The notes under the pieces: generated by a model
Told to the model about the DNA's origin: nothing
Seen by the model: only the letters and a program-made list of their open reading frames with translations
Database searches by the model: none
NCBI RefSeq assembly: GCF_002797555.1
Contig: NZ_PGFA01000006.1
Coordinates: 62,001 to 126,000, forward strand
DNA from: Hymenobacter chitinivorans DSM 11115
GTDB taxonomy: Bacteria; Bacteroidota; Bacteroidia; Cytophagales; Hymenobacteraceae
Length of the DNA stretch: 64,000 nt
Direction: 5' to 3'
Shown here: positions 23,594 to 32,310 of the stretch, in pieces
Position numbering within the stretch: position 1 is the first letter of the stretch
Layout of the letters: each line of letters opens with the position of its first letter
Program-made: the position numbers and the translations under genes

Positions 23594-25426
23594 TTAGCGG
23601 CGTTTTACGAATTTATCGGCGCTGCCTTGCAGCCAGGTTTCCCAGTTTTTGCGCACCACTTTGCCCCGCAGGTACTTCTCAATCATGAGCGAGGCCAGAG
23701 GGGCCGCCGAGGTGCCGCCGAAGCCGGCGTTTTCAATGAACACGGCAATGGCAATCTTAGGGTCTTCGGCCGGGGCAAAGGCGGCGAAGGTGGCGTGGTC
23801 GTCGCCGTGGCGGTTTTGCACGGTCCCGGTTTTGCCCGCCACCGAAATACCAAACTGAGCCAGGCTGGCAAAGTTACCGGTGCCCCCGCGCCCATCCACC
23901 ACGGCCTGCATCCCCGGAATCACCGACTCAAAATACTTCGGGTCGACGCTGGTGACGTGGCGCTGGGTGTACTGGGGTAACGGGCCGCCCTGGCCGATGC
24001 CGCGCACGAAGTGAGGCGTGTAGTAGTAGCCGCGGTTGGCAATGGTGGCCATGATGTTGGCCATCTGCAAACCCGTAATACCGATTTCACCCTGGCCGAT
24101 GCTGAGCGAGTACACCGTTTTGTAGCCCCAGCGGTGGTAGCCGTAGGCTTTGTCGTAGAACTCGGGCGAGGGAATCAGGCCCTTTTTCTCACTGGCCATG
24201 TCCACGCCCAGCTTTTCACCCAGCCCGAACGACATCACCTGCCGCCGCCACTCGGCCAACCCCAGGCGGGCGTCCTCGAAGCGGTTGGTGGAGCGGCCGC
24301 GCAGCACGCTGGCCCGCATTACCTGGTAGAAATACGGGTTGCAGCTGTTCTTGATGGCAATAGTCAGGTTGCGGGGTGGCTCGTGGCGGTGGGTGCAGCG
24401 CACCAGCTTCCAGTTGCAGTCGAAGGGCGTTTCGGGCGTCACGACGCCCATTTGCAGGGCCACCAGCTCGTTGACCATCTTGAATACCGAGCCGGGCGGA
24501 TAGGTCGCCATCAGGGGCCGGTTGAACAGCGGCCGCTCGGGGTTATTGAGCAGGTCCATGTAGCGGTTGCCCATGCCCTTGCCCGTCAGAATGGAGGGCT
24601 CGTACATCGGGGCCGACACCAAGGCCAGAATTTCGCCCGTTTTGGGGTCGAGGGCCACGATGGAGCCCCGCTTGCCCTGCATCAGCAGCTCGCCGTACTT
24701 CTGCAGCTCAATGTCGATGCTGGTGTGCAAATCCTGGCCGGCCACGGAAAGCGTGTCAAATTCGCCGCCGCGGAAGGCGCCTTTCTCAATGCCGCGCACG
24801 TTGACCATGCGGTACTGCACCCCGCGCCGGCCCATCAGCACCGACTCGTAGAACGACTCCAAGCCGGTGATACCCAGGTTGTCGCCGGGCAGGTATTTGG
24901 CGTACTTGGGCTTTTCCAGGAAAGCCGGGGTGATGGCGCCCACGTAGCCTAGCGCGTGGGCCATGTTTTCGGTTTTGTAGGAGCGCGCCATCCGGGCCTT
25001 GATGCTAAAGCCGGGAAAGTCGATGAGGTTGTCTTGAATAGCGGCCTGCTCGGGCGTGCTCAGGTTCTGAACCAGCGGCGAGGCCTTCACCCGGGAATAT
25101 TTGCGGGCCATTTTCAGCCCCTCCCGAATTTCCTCCAGCGGCATCTGCAACAGTTGGCAAAAGCGGGCCGTGTCGAGCTGCTTTACCTCGCGGGGCACTA
25201 CCATCAGGTCGTACACCGGCGTGTTTTGCACCAGCAGCTGCCCGTTACGGTCATAGATTAGGCCGCGGTAAGGCACCTGCACGATGCGCTGCAGCGTGTT
25301 GCGGTCGGCGGCCAGCTTGTAGCTGCCGTCGAGCACCTGGATGTAGAAGAGTCGGGCCCCAAATACCAGCGCCACGACCAGGAATAAGGCCTGAACGACG
25401 TATTTGCGGCCTTCGAGGTATTGCAA
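23594..25426 (-). CDS. mrdA: Penicillin-binding protein 2
   Basis: The class B transpeptidase of the elongasome. 610 residues: one N-terminal membrane helix (ALFLVVALVFGARLFYIQVL), a dimerisation domain (NRGLIYDRNG-type GLIYDRNGQLL and NLGITGLESFYE), and the transpeptidase domain with the active-site serine in YPPGSVFKM, the SxN-like motif in KNSCNPYFYQ and KTGT (VAGKTGTVQN). It has its own likely promoter at 25483-25476 next to an inverted repeat, yet sits in the mreB cluster. Confidence 0.95.
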   Translation of the reverse strand: MQYLEGRKYVVQALFLVVALVFGARLFYIQVLDGSYKLAADRNTLQRIVQVPYRGLIYDRNGQLLVQNTPVYDLMVVPREVKQLDTARFCQLLQMPLEEIREGLKMARKYSRVKASPLVQNLSTPEQAAIQDNLIDFPGFSIKARMARSYKTENMAHALGYVGAITPAFLEKPKYAKYLPGDNLGITGLESFYESVLMGRRGVQYRMVNVRGIEKGAFRGGEFDTLSVAGQDLHTSIDIELQKYGELLMQGKRGSIVALDPKTGEILALVSAPMYEPSILTGKGMGNRYMDLLNNPERPLFNRPLMATYPPGSVFKMVNELVALQMGVVTPETPFDCNWKLVRCTHRHEPPRNLTIAIKNSCNPYFYQVMRASVLRGRSTNRFEDARLGLAEWRRQVMSFGLGEKLGVDMASEKKGLIPSPEFYDKAYGYHRWGYKTVYSLSIGQGEIGITGLQMANIMATIANRGYYYTPHFVRGIGQGGPLPQYTQRHVTSVDPKYFESVIPGMQAVVDGRGGTGNFASLAQFGISVAGKTGTVQNRHGDDHATFAAFAPAEDPKIAIAVFIENAGFGGTSAAPLASLMIEKYLRGKVVRKNWETWLQGSADKFVKRR

Positions 25427-25475
25427 AGCGAAAGAAACTGAGAGTAAACACCTTCCGACTCACCCGCCGGATTTA

Positions 25476-25483
25476 CAAAGATA
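25476..25483 (-). promoter_or_regulatory. Putative -7 promoter element of mrdA-rodA
   Basis: Reads TATCTTTG on the minus strand, 50 bases upstream of the mrdA ATG. It suggests that mrdA-rodA can be transcribed separately from mreBCD. Confidence 0.45.
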
Positions 25484-25487
25484 CAGC

Positions 25488-25590
25488 AGTGAGATGGTGA
25501 AATGGTGAAATAGTGAGCGGATGTTCAGTCTGCGCAGTTGCGCGCCAGCGGAATGACAAACTCACTATTTCACCATCTCACCATTTCACC
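25488..25590. repeat. Inverted repeat, GTGAAATG type
   Basis: Arms at 25488-25517 and 25561-25590 match at 27 of 30 positions, with a perfect 14-bp inner part (GGTGAAATAGTGAG). Each arm is made of near-tandem 8-base units (GTGAGATG, GTGAAATG, GTGAAATA). It fills the mreD/mrdA junction and may act as terminator or message-end structure. Confidence 0.85.
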
Positions 25591-26123
25591 TATCGGCTCC
25601 GGCGGCGGGTGGGGAAGAATACGAGCTGGCTGATGAGCAGCGTGAGGCTGGTGTAGAGCGTGCTGAGCAGGATTTTGGCCAGCGTGAGGCCGAAGAAATG
25701 GAAGCTGCCCAGCTCCAGCAAAAAGAATACGGTGTGGTGAATGAGTACCAGCAAGCCTAAATACACCACAAACCACTGCCAGCCCATCTGGTGAATACTG
25801 GCCGAGTCGGCCGAGTCGTAGCCGTCGCGCGGGGTGAGCAGGCGCAGCACCCAGGGCCGCACGTAGGCCAGCAGCACGGCCGCCGCCGCGTGCAGGCCGC
25901 CGGTGTCGAAGAACAAGTCCACGACGAAGCCCACGACGAAGCCCAGCGCGAGCTGCACTACAATAGGCGTGCTGATGGGCAGAAACAGCAGAAACCCGAT
26001 GTAGAGAATGCACCAGCCCAGGTCGAAGAGCACAAAGTCGGTGCCGCTGATCAGGAACACGTACAGGCCCACGTAGAGCACGAAGCGCAGCAACTGCATG
26101 ATGATGTCGCCTACTCCCCTCAC
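25590..26123 (-). CDS. mreD: Rod shape-determining protein MreD
   Basis: 177 residues with five hydrophobic segments (VLYVGLYVFLISGTDFVLFD, ILYIGFLLFLPIST, LALGFVVGFVVDLFFDTGGLH and others). It is an inner-membrane elongasome component. A GTG start at 26123 overlaps the mreC stop by four bases; an ATG at 26099 is the alternative. The GFVVDLFFDTGGLHA segment is the conserved part of the family. Assignment rests on this and on position between mreC and mrdA. Confidence 0.85.
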   Translation of the reverse strand: MRGVGDIIMQLLRFVLYVGLYVFLISGTDFVLFDLGWCILYIGFLLFLPISTPIVVQLALGFVVGFVVDLFFDTGGLHAAAAVLLAYVRPWVLRLLTPRDGYDSADSASIHQMGWQWFVVYLGLLVLIHHTVFFLLELGSFHFFGLTLAKILLSTLYTSLTLLISQLVFFPTRRRSR

Positions 26124-27046
26124 GGCTTGTCCTCCTCTTCCGGCTTAATGCCCGCGCGTACTTCCACGGTGTCGCGCTCGGCCTTGGGACGGGCACTGAC
26201 CACGTAGACGTAGGTAAGCTTGGTAAAATCGACGGCCAGGCGCACCCGCACCGTCCAGAAGTTCTTGTCGGGCTCTTTCACAAACGACTCGACCCGCCCA
26301 ATCATGACGCCCTCGGGGAAAATGGCGTTGTAGCCCGAAGTCACGACCGTGTCGCCGCGGACCAGCTTGTTTTGGCGCGGAATGTAGTCGAGCAGCGCCT
26401 GGGTGGGGTCGTCGCCGAGCCACTTGATGGTGCCGAAGGTTCCGTCGCGCTGCAGCTTGGCCGAAATAGACGTTTTGGAGTGCAGCACCGAGGTTACCGT
26501 GGCGTAATGCTCACTGGTCACTTTTACCCGGCCCACCACGCCGGCGGCGGCCAGTACCCCCATGCCTGGCTTCACCCCATCCACGGTGCCGACGTTCAAC
26601 GTAAGGTAGTTATCCACTTTTCTGAGCGAATTGTTGATAACTCGGGCCGGAATCAGTGGATAATCCGGGTCCCGGGTCGGAATCTGGCGCAAACCGAGCA
26701 GCAGGGAGTCGGGCCGGGCCAGCTTACTAAGGCGGGCCTGACTCAGGCTGTCCTGGGCTACGGGCAGGGTTTCGGCTTCGCGGCCGGCCAAATCGGGGCG
26801 GTAAAGCTGCTGGCGGAGCATGGCATTTTCGGCCACCAGGTTGCGGTTTACTTCAAAGAGCCGGAAATAGTCATACACCCGGGTCCGCACGGCCAGCACT
26901 TCGCCGGTATAGGCGTTGGCCGAGTTGAAAAACGCCGCTTTCTGGTACGAGCTGTTGCGCACGTACAAATACAGGCTCAGCACCTCCAATAGTCCGAACA
27001 CCAGGATGCCCCGGTAGCGGAAAAGGAAGTTGAGCAGATTGTTCAT
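26120..27046 (-). CDS. mreC: Rod shape-determining protein MreC
   Basis: 308 residues: a short cytoplasmic start, one membrane helix (ILVFGLLEVLSLYLYV), a coiled coil over roughly 60-110 (VNRNLVAENAMLRQQLYRP), and a two-barrel periplasmic domain with TLNVGTVDGVKPGMGVLAAAGVVG, ISAKLQRDGTFGTIKW and VVTSGYNAIFPEGVMIG. It is the elongasome scaffold activating mrdA. The C-terminus is extended with acidic/Lys residues. Confidence 0.93.
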   Translation of the reverse strand: MNNLLNFLFRYRGILVFGLLEVLSLYLYVRNSSYQKAAFFNSANAYTGEVLAVRTRVYDYFRLFEVNRNLVAENAMLRQQLYRPDLAGREAETLPVAQDSLSQARLSKLARPDSLLLGLRQIPTRDPDYPLIPARVINNSLRKVDNYLTLNVGTVDGVKPGMGVLAAAGVVGRVKVTSEHYATVTSVLHSKTSISAKLQRDGTFGTIKWLGDDPTQALLDYIPRQNKLVRGDTVVTSGYNAIFPEGVMIGRVESFVKEPDKNFWTVRVRLAVDFTKLTYVYVVSARPKAERDTVEVRAGIKPEEEDKP

Positions 27047-27056
27047 GCGGAAATGG

Positions 27057-27147
27057 TGATTGTTGATTGTTGATTGCTGAATAACCCGACGCAGGCTTAT
27101 CGACGAACAGCGTAGGCCTAGTCCGCTTTATCAACAATCAACAATCA
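27057..27147. repeat. Inverted repeat, TTGATTG type
   Basis: TGATTGTTGATTGTTGAT at 27057-27074 and its exact complement at 27130-27147 (18 bp) surround a 55-base loop, filling the mreB/mreC junction. Each arm is made of near-tandem TTGATTG units. Confidence 0.85.
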
Positions 27148-27157
27148 GCATTCAACC

Positions 27158-28183
27158 TTACGTTAGCAGTACGCCTTTAAAGGCCTGGATATCCTTGATG
27201 GCCTTGCCGGTGCCGCGCACCACGGCGCGCAACGGGTCTTCGGCAATATGAATCGGCAGCTTGGTTTTCACGGCCAGGCGCTTATCGAGGCCGCGCAGCA
27301 GGGCGCCGCCGCCGGTCAGATGGATGCCGTTTTCGTAGATATCGGCCGACAATTCGGGCGGCGAAATCTCCAGGGCCTTGAGTACGGCTTCCTCAATTTT
27401 GGCCACCGACTTATCCAGGGCAATGGCAATTTCGGACGAGGTAACCTTGATAACCTTCGGAATACCGGTCATCAGGTCGCGGCCGCGCACTTCGAAATCG
27501 GGCGGCGTCACGTCGAGCTCGGTCAGGGCCGCGCCCACTTCGATTTTGATTCGCTCGGCGCTCCGCTCACCGATCAGCAGGTTGTGCTGCCGGCGCATGT
27601 AGTCCAGAATGTCCTGGTTGAAGACGTCCCCGGCCGTTTTGATGGACTGGTCGCAGACGATACCCGACAAGGCGATAACCGCAATTTCGGTGGTACCGCC
27701 CCCGATGTCGATAATCATCGAGCCGATGGGCTGCTCCACGTCGATGCCGATACCGATGGCGGCGGCCATGGGCTCCTGAATCATCCACACCTCCTTGGCC
27801 CCGGCGTGCTCGGCGGAGTCCCGCACGGCGCGTTTCTCTACTTCAGTAATGCCCGAGGGAATGCAGATAACCATGCGGTGCGAGGGCTGAAACAGACGCC
27901 GACGGGTGTCGATCATCTTAATCATGCCCTTAATCATTTCCTCGGCGGCGTGGAAGTCGGCAATTACGCCGTCTTTCAGGGGCCGGATGGTTTTGATGTT
28001 GTCGTGGGTCTTTTCGTGCATTTGCTGCGCTTGCCGGCCCACGGCAATTACTTTATTGGTTGTACGGTCTTTGGCGATGATGCTCGGCTCATCCACGACG
28101 ATAATGTCGTTGTGAATGATGAGCGTATTGGCCGTCCCCAGGTCAATGGCGATGTCGCTGGTAAGGAAGTTGAAGAAACCCAT
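27158..28183 (-). CDS. mreB: Rod shape-determining protein MreB
   Basis: An actin-like ATPase that directs elongation. 341 residues from the ATG at 28183, chosen for the family start GFFNFLTSDIAIDLGTANT. Nucleotide motifs DLGTANT, IDIGGGTTEIAV and LTGGGALLRG are intact. The promoter element is at 28245-28238. It leads the minus-strand cluster mreB-mreC-mreD-mrdA-rodA. Confidence 0.97.
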   Translation of the reverse strand: MGFFNFLTSDIAIDLGTANTLIIHNDIIVVDEPSIIAKDRTTNKVIAVGRQAQQMHEKTHDNIKTIRPLKDGVIADFHAAEEMIKGMIKMIDTRRRLFQPSHRMVICIPSGITEVEKRAVRDSAEHAGAKEVWMIQEPMAAAIGIGIDVEQPIGSMIIDIGGGTTEIAVIALSGIVCDQSIKTAGDVFNQDILDYMRRQHNLLIGERSAERIKIEVGAALTELDVTPPDFEVRGRDLMTGIPKVIKVTSSEIAIALDKSVAKIEEAVLKALEISPPELSADIYENGIHLTGGGALLRGLDKRLAVKTKLPIHIAEDPLRAVVRGTGKAIKDIQAFKGVLLT

Positions 28184-28237
28184 TGAGTAGCGGCAATTAA
28201 AAGAGAATGCACAGTTTAGCTCCGTGCAAAGTGGGCG

Positions 28238-28245
28238 CAAAAGTA
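28238..28245 (-). promoter_or_regulatory. Putative -7 promoter element of mreB
   Basis: Reads TACTTTTG on the minus strand, an exact TAnnTTTG match 55 bases before the mreB ATG. No clear -33 element. Confidence 0.45.
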
Positions 28246-28384
28246 CACAAGTTTCAGCGAAGCACCACCGGTATAATCATGGCATGGCCGGCCGTTGCCC
28301 TGGCCGGCCCCCTGGCACCGCGGAGCTTGAAACGCACCAAACGACCGGATAGCCAAAACATTGCGGCCGAGCTTCTTTTTCCTC

Positions 28385-28548
28385 TGTCCTTGCGAGGAAG
28401 AATGACGAAGCCATCCGTCCTCTGCTGGTGACAAATGTCCTTTTACCAGAAAGCCCTAACGCCGGAGTAGACGTTAGGGCTTTTCACTTTAGAATGCTCG
28501 GCACACTTCAGCGGACGGGTTGCTTCGGCTTACGCCTCGCAAGGACAG
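28385..28548 (-). repeat. Dispersed palindromic element, copy 2
   Basis: Inverted relative to the copy at 4481-4640. Terminal repeats TGTCCTTGCGAGG...CCGTCC (28385-28420) and GGACGG...CCTCGCAAGGACA (28512-28547) enclose a hairpin at 28447-28487 (AAAGCCCTAACG / CGTTAGGGCTTT). The flanks match copy 1, while the stem sequence differs but stays paired. Confidence 0.8.
28447..28487. terminator. Hairpin terminator inside the dispersed element
   Basis: AAAGCCCTAACG / CGTTAGGGCTTT stem with a ~10-base loop and TTTT on the plus side, ~140 bases downstream of the purH stop. Confidence 0.65.
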
Positions 28549-28564
28549 ATTTTGCCCCTCTCCA

Positions 28565-28620
28565 CATTCTTCACATTAAGCCGTAGCACATTATCCACAT
28601 TCCCCCACATTCGCACATTA
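28565..28620. repeat. CACATTC-type simple repeat
   Basis: Near-tandem CACATTCTT / CACATTAAG / CACATTATC / CACATTCCC / CACATTCG units directly after the purH stop. It is similar to the tract before tadA. Confidence 0.6.
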
Positions 28621-28625
28621 AAACC

Positions 28626-30158
28626 CTAGTGCTTGAAGTGGCGCACGCCGGTCATGACCATGGCCATGCCGAGCTGGTCGCAGGCGGCAATGCTGTCGGC
28701 GTCCTTGATGGAGCCGCCGGGCTGCACCACGGCGCGGATACCGGCGGCCCCGGCAATTTCGACGCAGTCGGGGAAGGGGAAGAAAGCGTCGGAGGCCATA
28801 ACGGCGCCCTGTAGGTCGAAGCCGAAGGACTTGGCTTTCTCAATGGCTTGGCGCAGGGCATCCACGCGGGAGGTTTGGCCCACGCCGGAGGCCAGCAGCT
28901 GCCCGGCCCGGGCCAGCACGATGGTATTGCTCTTGGTGTGCTTGCAAACCTTGGCGGCGAAGACCAGGGCTTCGGTTTCCTCGGCCGTGGGCGCCGACTG
29001 CGTTACCACTTTGAAGTCCGCGGCGGTTTCGGTCTGCCGGTCGAAATCCTGCTCGATGACGCCGTTGAGCAGCGTTTTGACCTGCTTGGCGGGGAACTGC
29101 ACTGGCTTTTGGCGCAGCAGGATGCGGTTTTTCTTGCTCTGCAGAATCGGCAGGGCTTCGGCCGCAAACTCGGGGGCAATGAGTACTTCGAAGAACAGCT
29201 TGTTGAGCTCCTCGGCCGTAGCGGCATCCACGGGCTTATTCACAATAATAACCCCGCCGAAGGCCGACACCGGGTCACAGGCCAGAGCATTGGTATAAGC
29301 GGCGTGCAGGGTTTCGGCCTGAGCCACGCCGCAGGCATTGGTGTGCTTCAGGATGGCGCAGGCGGGCTGCCCGTCCTGGAATTCCTGCATCAGGAGCACC
29401 GCCGCGTCCACGTCGACAAGGTTGTTGTAGCTGAGTTGCTTGCCGTGGAGCTGGTCGAAGAGGGCCGTCAGGTCGCCGTAGAAGGTGCCGGCCTGGTGGG
29501 GGTTTTCGCCGTAGCGCAGGCTGGTGGCGGGCTTCTGGCTTACTTTCAGCACGGTACCGTCGATGGCCGTGCCCTGGCTGAGGTAGTTAAAAATATGGGT
29601 GTCGTAGTGGGAAGTGGCCTCGAAGGCGGCGGCGGCGTAGTGGCGGCGGTCCTCCAGGTCGGTGGCGCCGTTCTTTTCGCGCAGCAGCTCAGTCACGGCC
29701 TCGTACTGGTTGCGGCTGCTGACGACGAGCACGTCGCGGTAGTTTTTGGCCGCGGCCCGCAGCAGGGAAATACCGCCGATGTCGATTTTCTCGATGACGT
29801 CGGCTTCGTCGGCGCCCGAGGCCACGGTTTCCTCGAAGGGGTACAGATCCACAATCACCAGGTCGATGGGCGGAATGCCGTGCTGCTCGGCCTGGGCCAG
29901 GTCAGAGGCCTCGTGGCGGCGGTGCAGAATACCACCGAATACCGTGGGGTGCAAGGTTTTGACCCGGCCGCCGAATACTTCCGGAAACCCGGTCAGGCTT
30001 TCCACGGCCGTTACCTCGGCGCCCAGCTCCTGGATGAATTTCAGGGTGCCGCCCGTGGAGTACAGCTGCACGCCGTGCTCTTTCAAAAGCGCCACCAGCG
30101 GCTCCAGACGGTCTTTGTAATAGACGGAAACGAGGGCGGAGCGAATGGGCTGCGACAT
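28626..30158 (-). CDS. purH: Bifunctional AICAR transformylase/IMP cyclohydrolase
   Basis: Catalyses the last two steps of IMP synthesis. 510 residues from the ATG at 30158. The N-terminal MGS-like cyclohydrolase domain carries LYSTGGTLKFI and GGRVKTLHPTVFGGIL. The transformylase domain carries LRYGENPHQ and the catalytic Lys-His in ILKHTNACGVA. The family's KHxNPCG reads KHTNACG here, a known natural variant position. A TACCTTCG element lies at 30201-30194. It stands alone. Confidence 0.96.
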   Translation of the reverse strand: MSQPIRSALVSVYYKDRLEPLVALLKEHGVQLYSTGGTLKFIQELGAEVTAVESLTGFPEVFGGRVKTLHPTVFGGILHRRHEASDLAQAEQHGIPPIDLVIVDLYPFEETVASGADEADVIEKIDIGGISLLRAAAKNYRDVLVVSSRNQYEAVTELLREKNGATDLEDRRHYAAAAFEATSHYDTHIFNYLSQGTAIDGTVLKVSQKPATSLRYGENPHQAGTFYGDLTALFDQLHGKQLSYNNLVDVDAAVLLMQEFQDGQPACAILKHTNACGVAQAETLHAAYTNALACDPVSAFGGVIIVNKPVDAATAEELNKLFFEVLIAPEFAAEALPILQSKKNRILLRQKPVQFPAKQVKTLLNGVIEQDFDRQTETAADFKVVTQSAPTAEETEALVFAAKVCKHTKSNTIVLARAGQLLASGVGQTSRVDALRQAIEKAKSFGFDLQGAVMASDAFFPFPDCVEIAGAAGIRAVVQPGGSIKDADSIAACDQLGMAMVMTGVRHFKH

Positions 30159-30193
30159 AGCAAGAAGGGGTTTGGTCTGAACGATTGACGGCG

Positions 30194-30201
30194 CGAAGGT
30201 A
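30194..30201 (-). promoter_or_regulatory. Putative promoter of purH
   Basis: Reads TACCTTCG on the minus strand, 36 bases before the ATG, with a TTG at 30225-30223 about 21 bases further upstream as possible -33 element. Confidence 0.5.
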
Positions 30202-30364
30202 ACCTGCCCGCCCACGCCGAGCCAACCAGCGGTGTTACTGAATTGTTACGCCGACACATCCGCGGCAGCTCAGCCGTACGTACGACTGTTGAGGTCATGC
30301 GCTGGGCCGGTGCCCTGCCCCTGCCCGCCTCGCCTGCACCGTTCCCTACTAATATACGTGTTCT

Positions 30365-31537
30365 ATGCCTGCCCCCGACGCACCCTTTATTACGCTGCCC
30401 ATTGCCCGGGCCCTGACCGAAGCCCCCGAAGCAGCGGCGGCCCGCCTGGCGCCGCGCCTGGCCGCCCAAGCCCCCGCTACCGACGAGGAAGGCGGCTTTC
30501 CCACCACGGAGTTTCAGTGGCTGCGGGCGGCGGGGCTGCTGGCCGCGCCCTTGGCCCAAGTGCAGGGCGGGGCCGATTTGATGCAGCCCGCTCACACGCT
30601 GGCTTTGCTGCGGACGCTCAAGCACATCGGGCGGGGCAATCTGGCCGTGGGGCGGGTCTACGAGGGCCATGCCAACGCCCTGCTGCTACTGCAGCTCCAC
30701 GGGCAGCCGGCGCAAATTGACCGGTGGGCGGCCGACGCGCGAGCCGGGCACTTGTTTGGCGTCTGGAATACCGAGGCCCAGGACGGGGTGCAGCTCGAAC
30801 CGCTGCCCAATGGGCGCTACCGGCTGCGGGGCAGCAAAACCTTCGGCTCGGGCGCCGGCCACCTCACCCGCCCGCTCATTACGGGGAAGCTACCCGATGG
30901 CGGCTGGCAAATGTTCATCCTGCCCACCGACGAGCAGCCAACCACGCTGGATACCAGCTTCTGGCGGCCGTTGGGCATGCGGGCCACGGCTAGTTTTAGG
31001 GTAGACCTGACGGGAGCCGAAATCGGGCCCGATGACCTGCTGGGGCTGCCCGGCGCGTATTACCAGCAGCCGGGCTTCAGCGGCGGGGCCATCCGGTTTG
31101 CCGCCGTGCAGCTGGGTGCCGCCGAAGCCGTGTTCGACGAAACCCGCCGCTTCCTGCGCGACTCGGGCCGCACCGACGACCCCTACCAGCGCATGCGCCT
31201 CGGTGAATTGGCCGTGCTCGTCGAAAGCGGCAACCTGTGGCTACGTGGGGCTGCCGACCACGCCGCCCGCTCCGCCGCCGCTACTGATGCCGAAGCTACC
31301 GTGGCCTACGCCAACCTGACCCGTACCGCCATTGAGGATATTTGCCTGAAGGTGCTGCAGCTGGCCGAGCGGTGCGTGGGAGCCCGCGGCCTGCTGCGCC
31401 CCGAGCCCTTCGAGCGCCTGCACCGCGACCTGACCCATTACCTACGCCAGCCCGCCCCCGATGCCTCCGTGGCCGATGCGGGCCGGTTTGTGCTCAGCCA
31501 GCCCGCCCCGGCGTCTTCCCTCTGGCAGCATGACTGA
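30365..31537 (+). CDS. Acyl-CoA dehydrogenase-like flavoprotein
   Basis: 390 residues with the acyl-CoA dehydrogenase layout: an N-terminal helical domain (~1-130), a middle beta domain (VWNTEAQDGVQLEP, YRLRGSKTFGSGAGHLTRPL, WRPLGMRATASFRVDLTGAE) and a C-terminal helical domain (RFAAVQLGAAEAVFDETRRF, AERCVGARGLLRPEPFERLHRD). The catalytic Glu position of classic members is not identifiable. It starts a set with a PIG-L deacetylase (8-base overlap), a NodS-like methyltransferase and a glycosyltransferase. It may oxidise an acyl or amino-sugar-linked group rather than fuel beta-oxidation. Confidence 0.8.
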   Translation: MPAPDAPFITLPIARALTEAPEAAAARLAPRLAAQAPATDEEGGFPTTEFQWLRAAGLLAAPLAQVQGGADLMQPAHTLALLRTLKHIGRGNLAVGRVYEGHANALLLLQLHGQPAQIDRWAADARAGHLFGVWNTEAQDGVQLEPLPNGRYRLRGSKTFGSGAGHLTRPLITGKLPDGGWQMFILPTDEQPTTLDTSFWRPLGMRATASFRVDLTGAEIGPDDLLGLPGAYYQQPGFSGGAIRFAAVQLGAAEAVFDETRRFLRDSGRTDDPYQRMRLGELAVLVESGNLWLRGAADHAARSAAATDAEATVAYANLTRTAIEDICLKVLQLAERCVGARGLLRPEPFERLHRDLTHYLRQPAPDASVADAGRFVLSQPAPASSLWQHD

Positions 31538-32270
31538 TTCTGTCTTCTCGTTTACTGAGCTGCCCATCCGCCCCGCCGCGGGGTCAGCCGACTTGGACAA
31601 AACCGTCGTTATCATTCCCCACCCCGATGATGAGTCGCTGGGGTGCGGGGGGTTGCTGGCGCTGCTGCGCCGGGCCAGGGTGCCGGTGCGGGCCGTGCTG
31701 GTGAGTGACGGAACCATGTCGCATCCAAACTCCCGGAAGTTTCCGGCGGCAGCCCGGCAGGCGTTGCGGGAGGCCGAACTGCGCGAGGCCCTGACTATTC
31801 TGGGAGTCGAAACCGAGCCCACTTTGTATCTGCGCTTACCCGACGGCGCCGTGCCCGGCCCCGGCGCCGCGGGCTTTACGGCGGCCGAGCAGCAGTTGCG
31901 CGCTTATTTGGCGCAGGAGCAGCCCGCTACCATCCTCGTCCCGTGGCGGCGCGACCCGCACCCCGACCACCGCGCCACCAGCCAGCTGGTGCAGGCCGCC
32001 CTGACCGGGTTGCCTTTCGCGCCCCGGCTTCTGGAATATGTGGTCTGGGCCTGGGAACGGGCGGCCCCTGCCGACTTGCCCCAGCCCGGCGAGGTGAGCG
32101 GCTGGCGGCTCGATATCGGCCTGGTGCTGGCGCAAAAACAGCAGGCTATTGCGGCCCACCGCTCCCAGCTCACCGGCCTGATTGACGACGACCCCCACGG
32201 GTTTCAATTGTCGGAAGCTATGCTGGCTCACTTTGCCCGACCCTTCGAGGTGTACCTGGAAGCCAACTGA
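31530..32270 (+). CDS. PIG-L family deacetylase
   Basis: 246 residues, a Zn-dependent N-acetylglucosaminyl deacetylase of the LmbE/PIG-L/BshB type. Motifs: VVIIPHPDDESLGCGG (zinc-binding PHPDDE) and RDPHPDHRATSQL near residue 145. The ATG at 31530 overlaps the previous stop by 8 bases (ATGACTGA), so translation is coupled. The substrate is likely an N-acylated amino sugar on a lipid or small molecule. The neighbours, not this gene, would show which. Confidence 0.88.
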   Translation: MTDSVFSFTELPIRPAAGSADLDKTVVIIPHPDDESLGCGGLLALLRRARVPVRAVLVSDGTMSHPNSRKFPAAARQALREAELREALTILGVETEPTLYLRLPDGAVPGPGAAGFTAAEQQLRAYLAQEQPATILVPWRRDPHPDHRATSQLVQAALTGLPFAPRLLEYVVWAWERAAPADLPQPGEVSGWRLDIGLVLAQKQQAIAAHRSQLTGLIDDDPHGFQLSEAMLAHFARPFEVYLEAN

Positions 32271-32310
32271 ATTTCGCCGGCCCTATCCCCCATCCTACCG
32301 TTTCGGCTCT

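Larger units (their letters stand above)
28184..28625. other. Intergenic region upstream of mreB
   Basis: 442 bases between purH and mreB. It holds the mreB promoter element, the second copy of the dispersed palindromic element (28385-28548), and a CACATTC-type repeat tract (28565-28620). No gene is seen. Confidence 0.65.

Noticed and set aside
28848..30188. 446-codon plus-strand open frame opposite purH
   Set aside because: Antisense shadow of purH with low-complexity His/Gly/Val composition.
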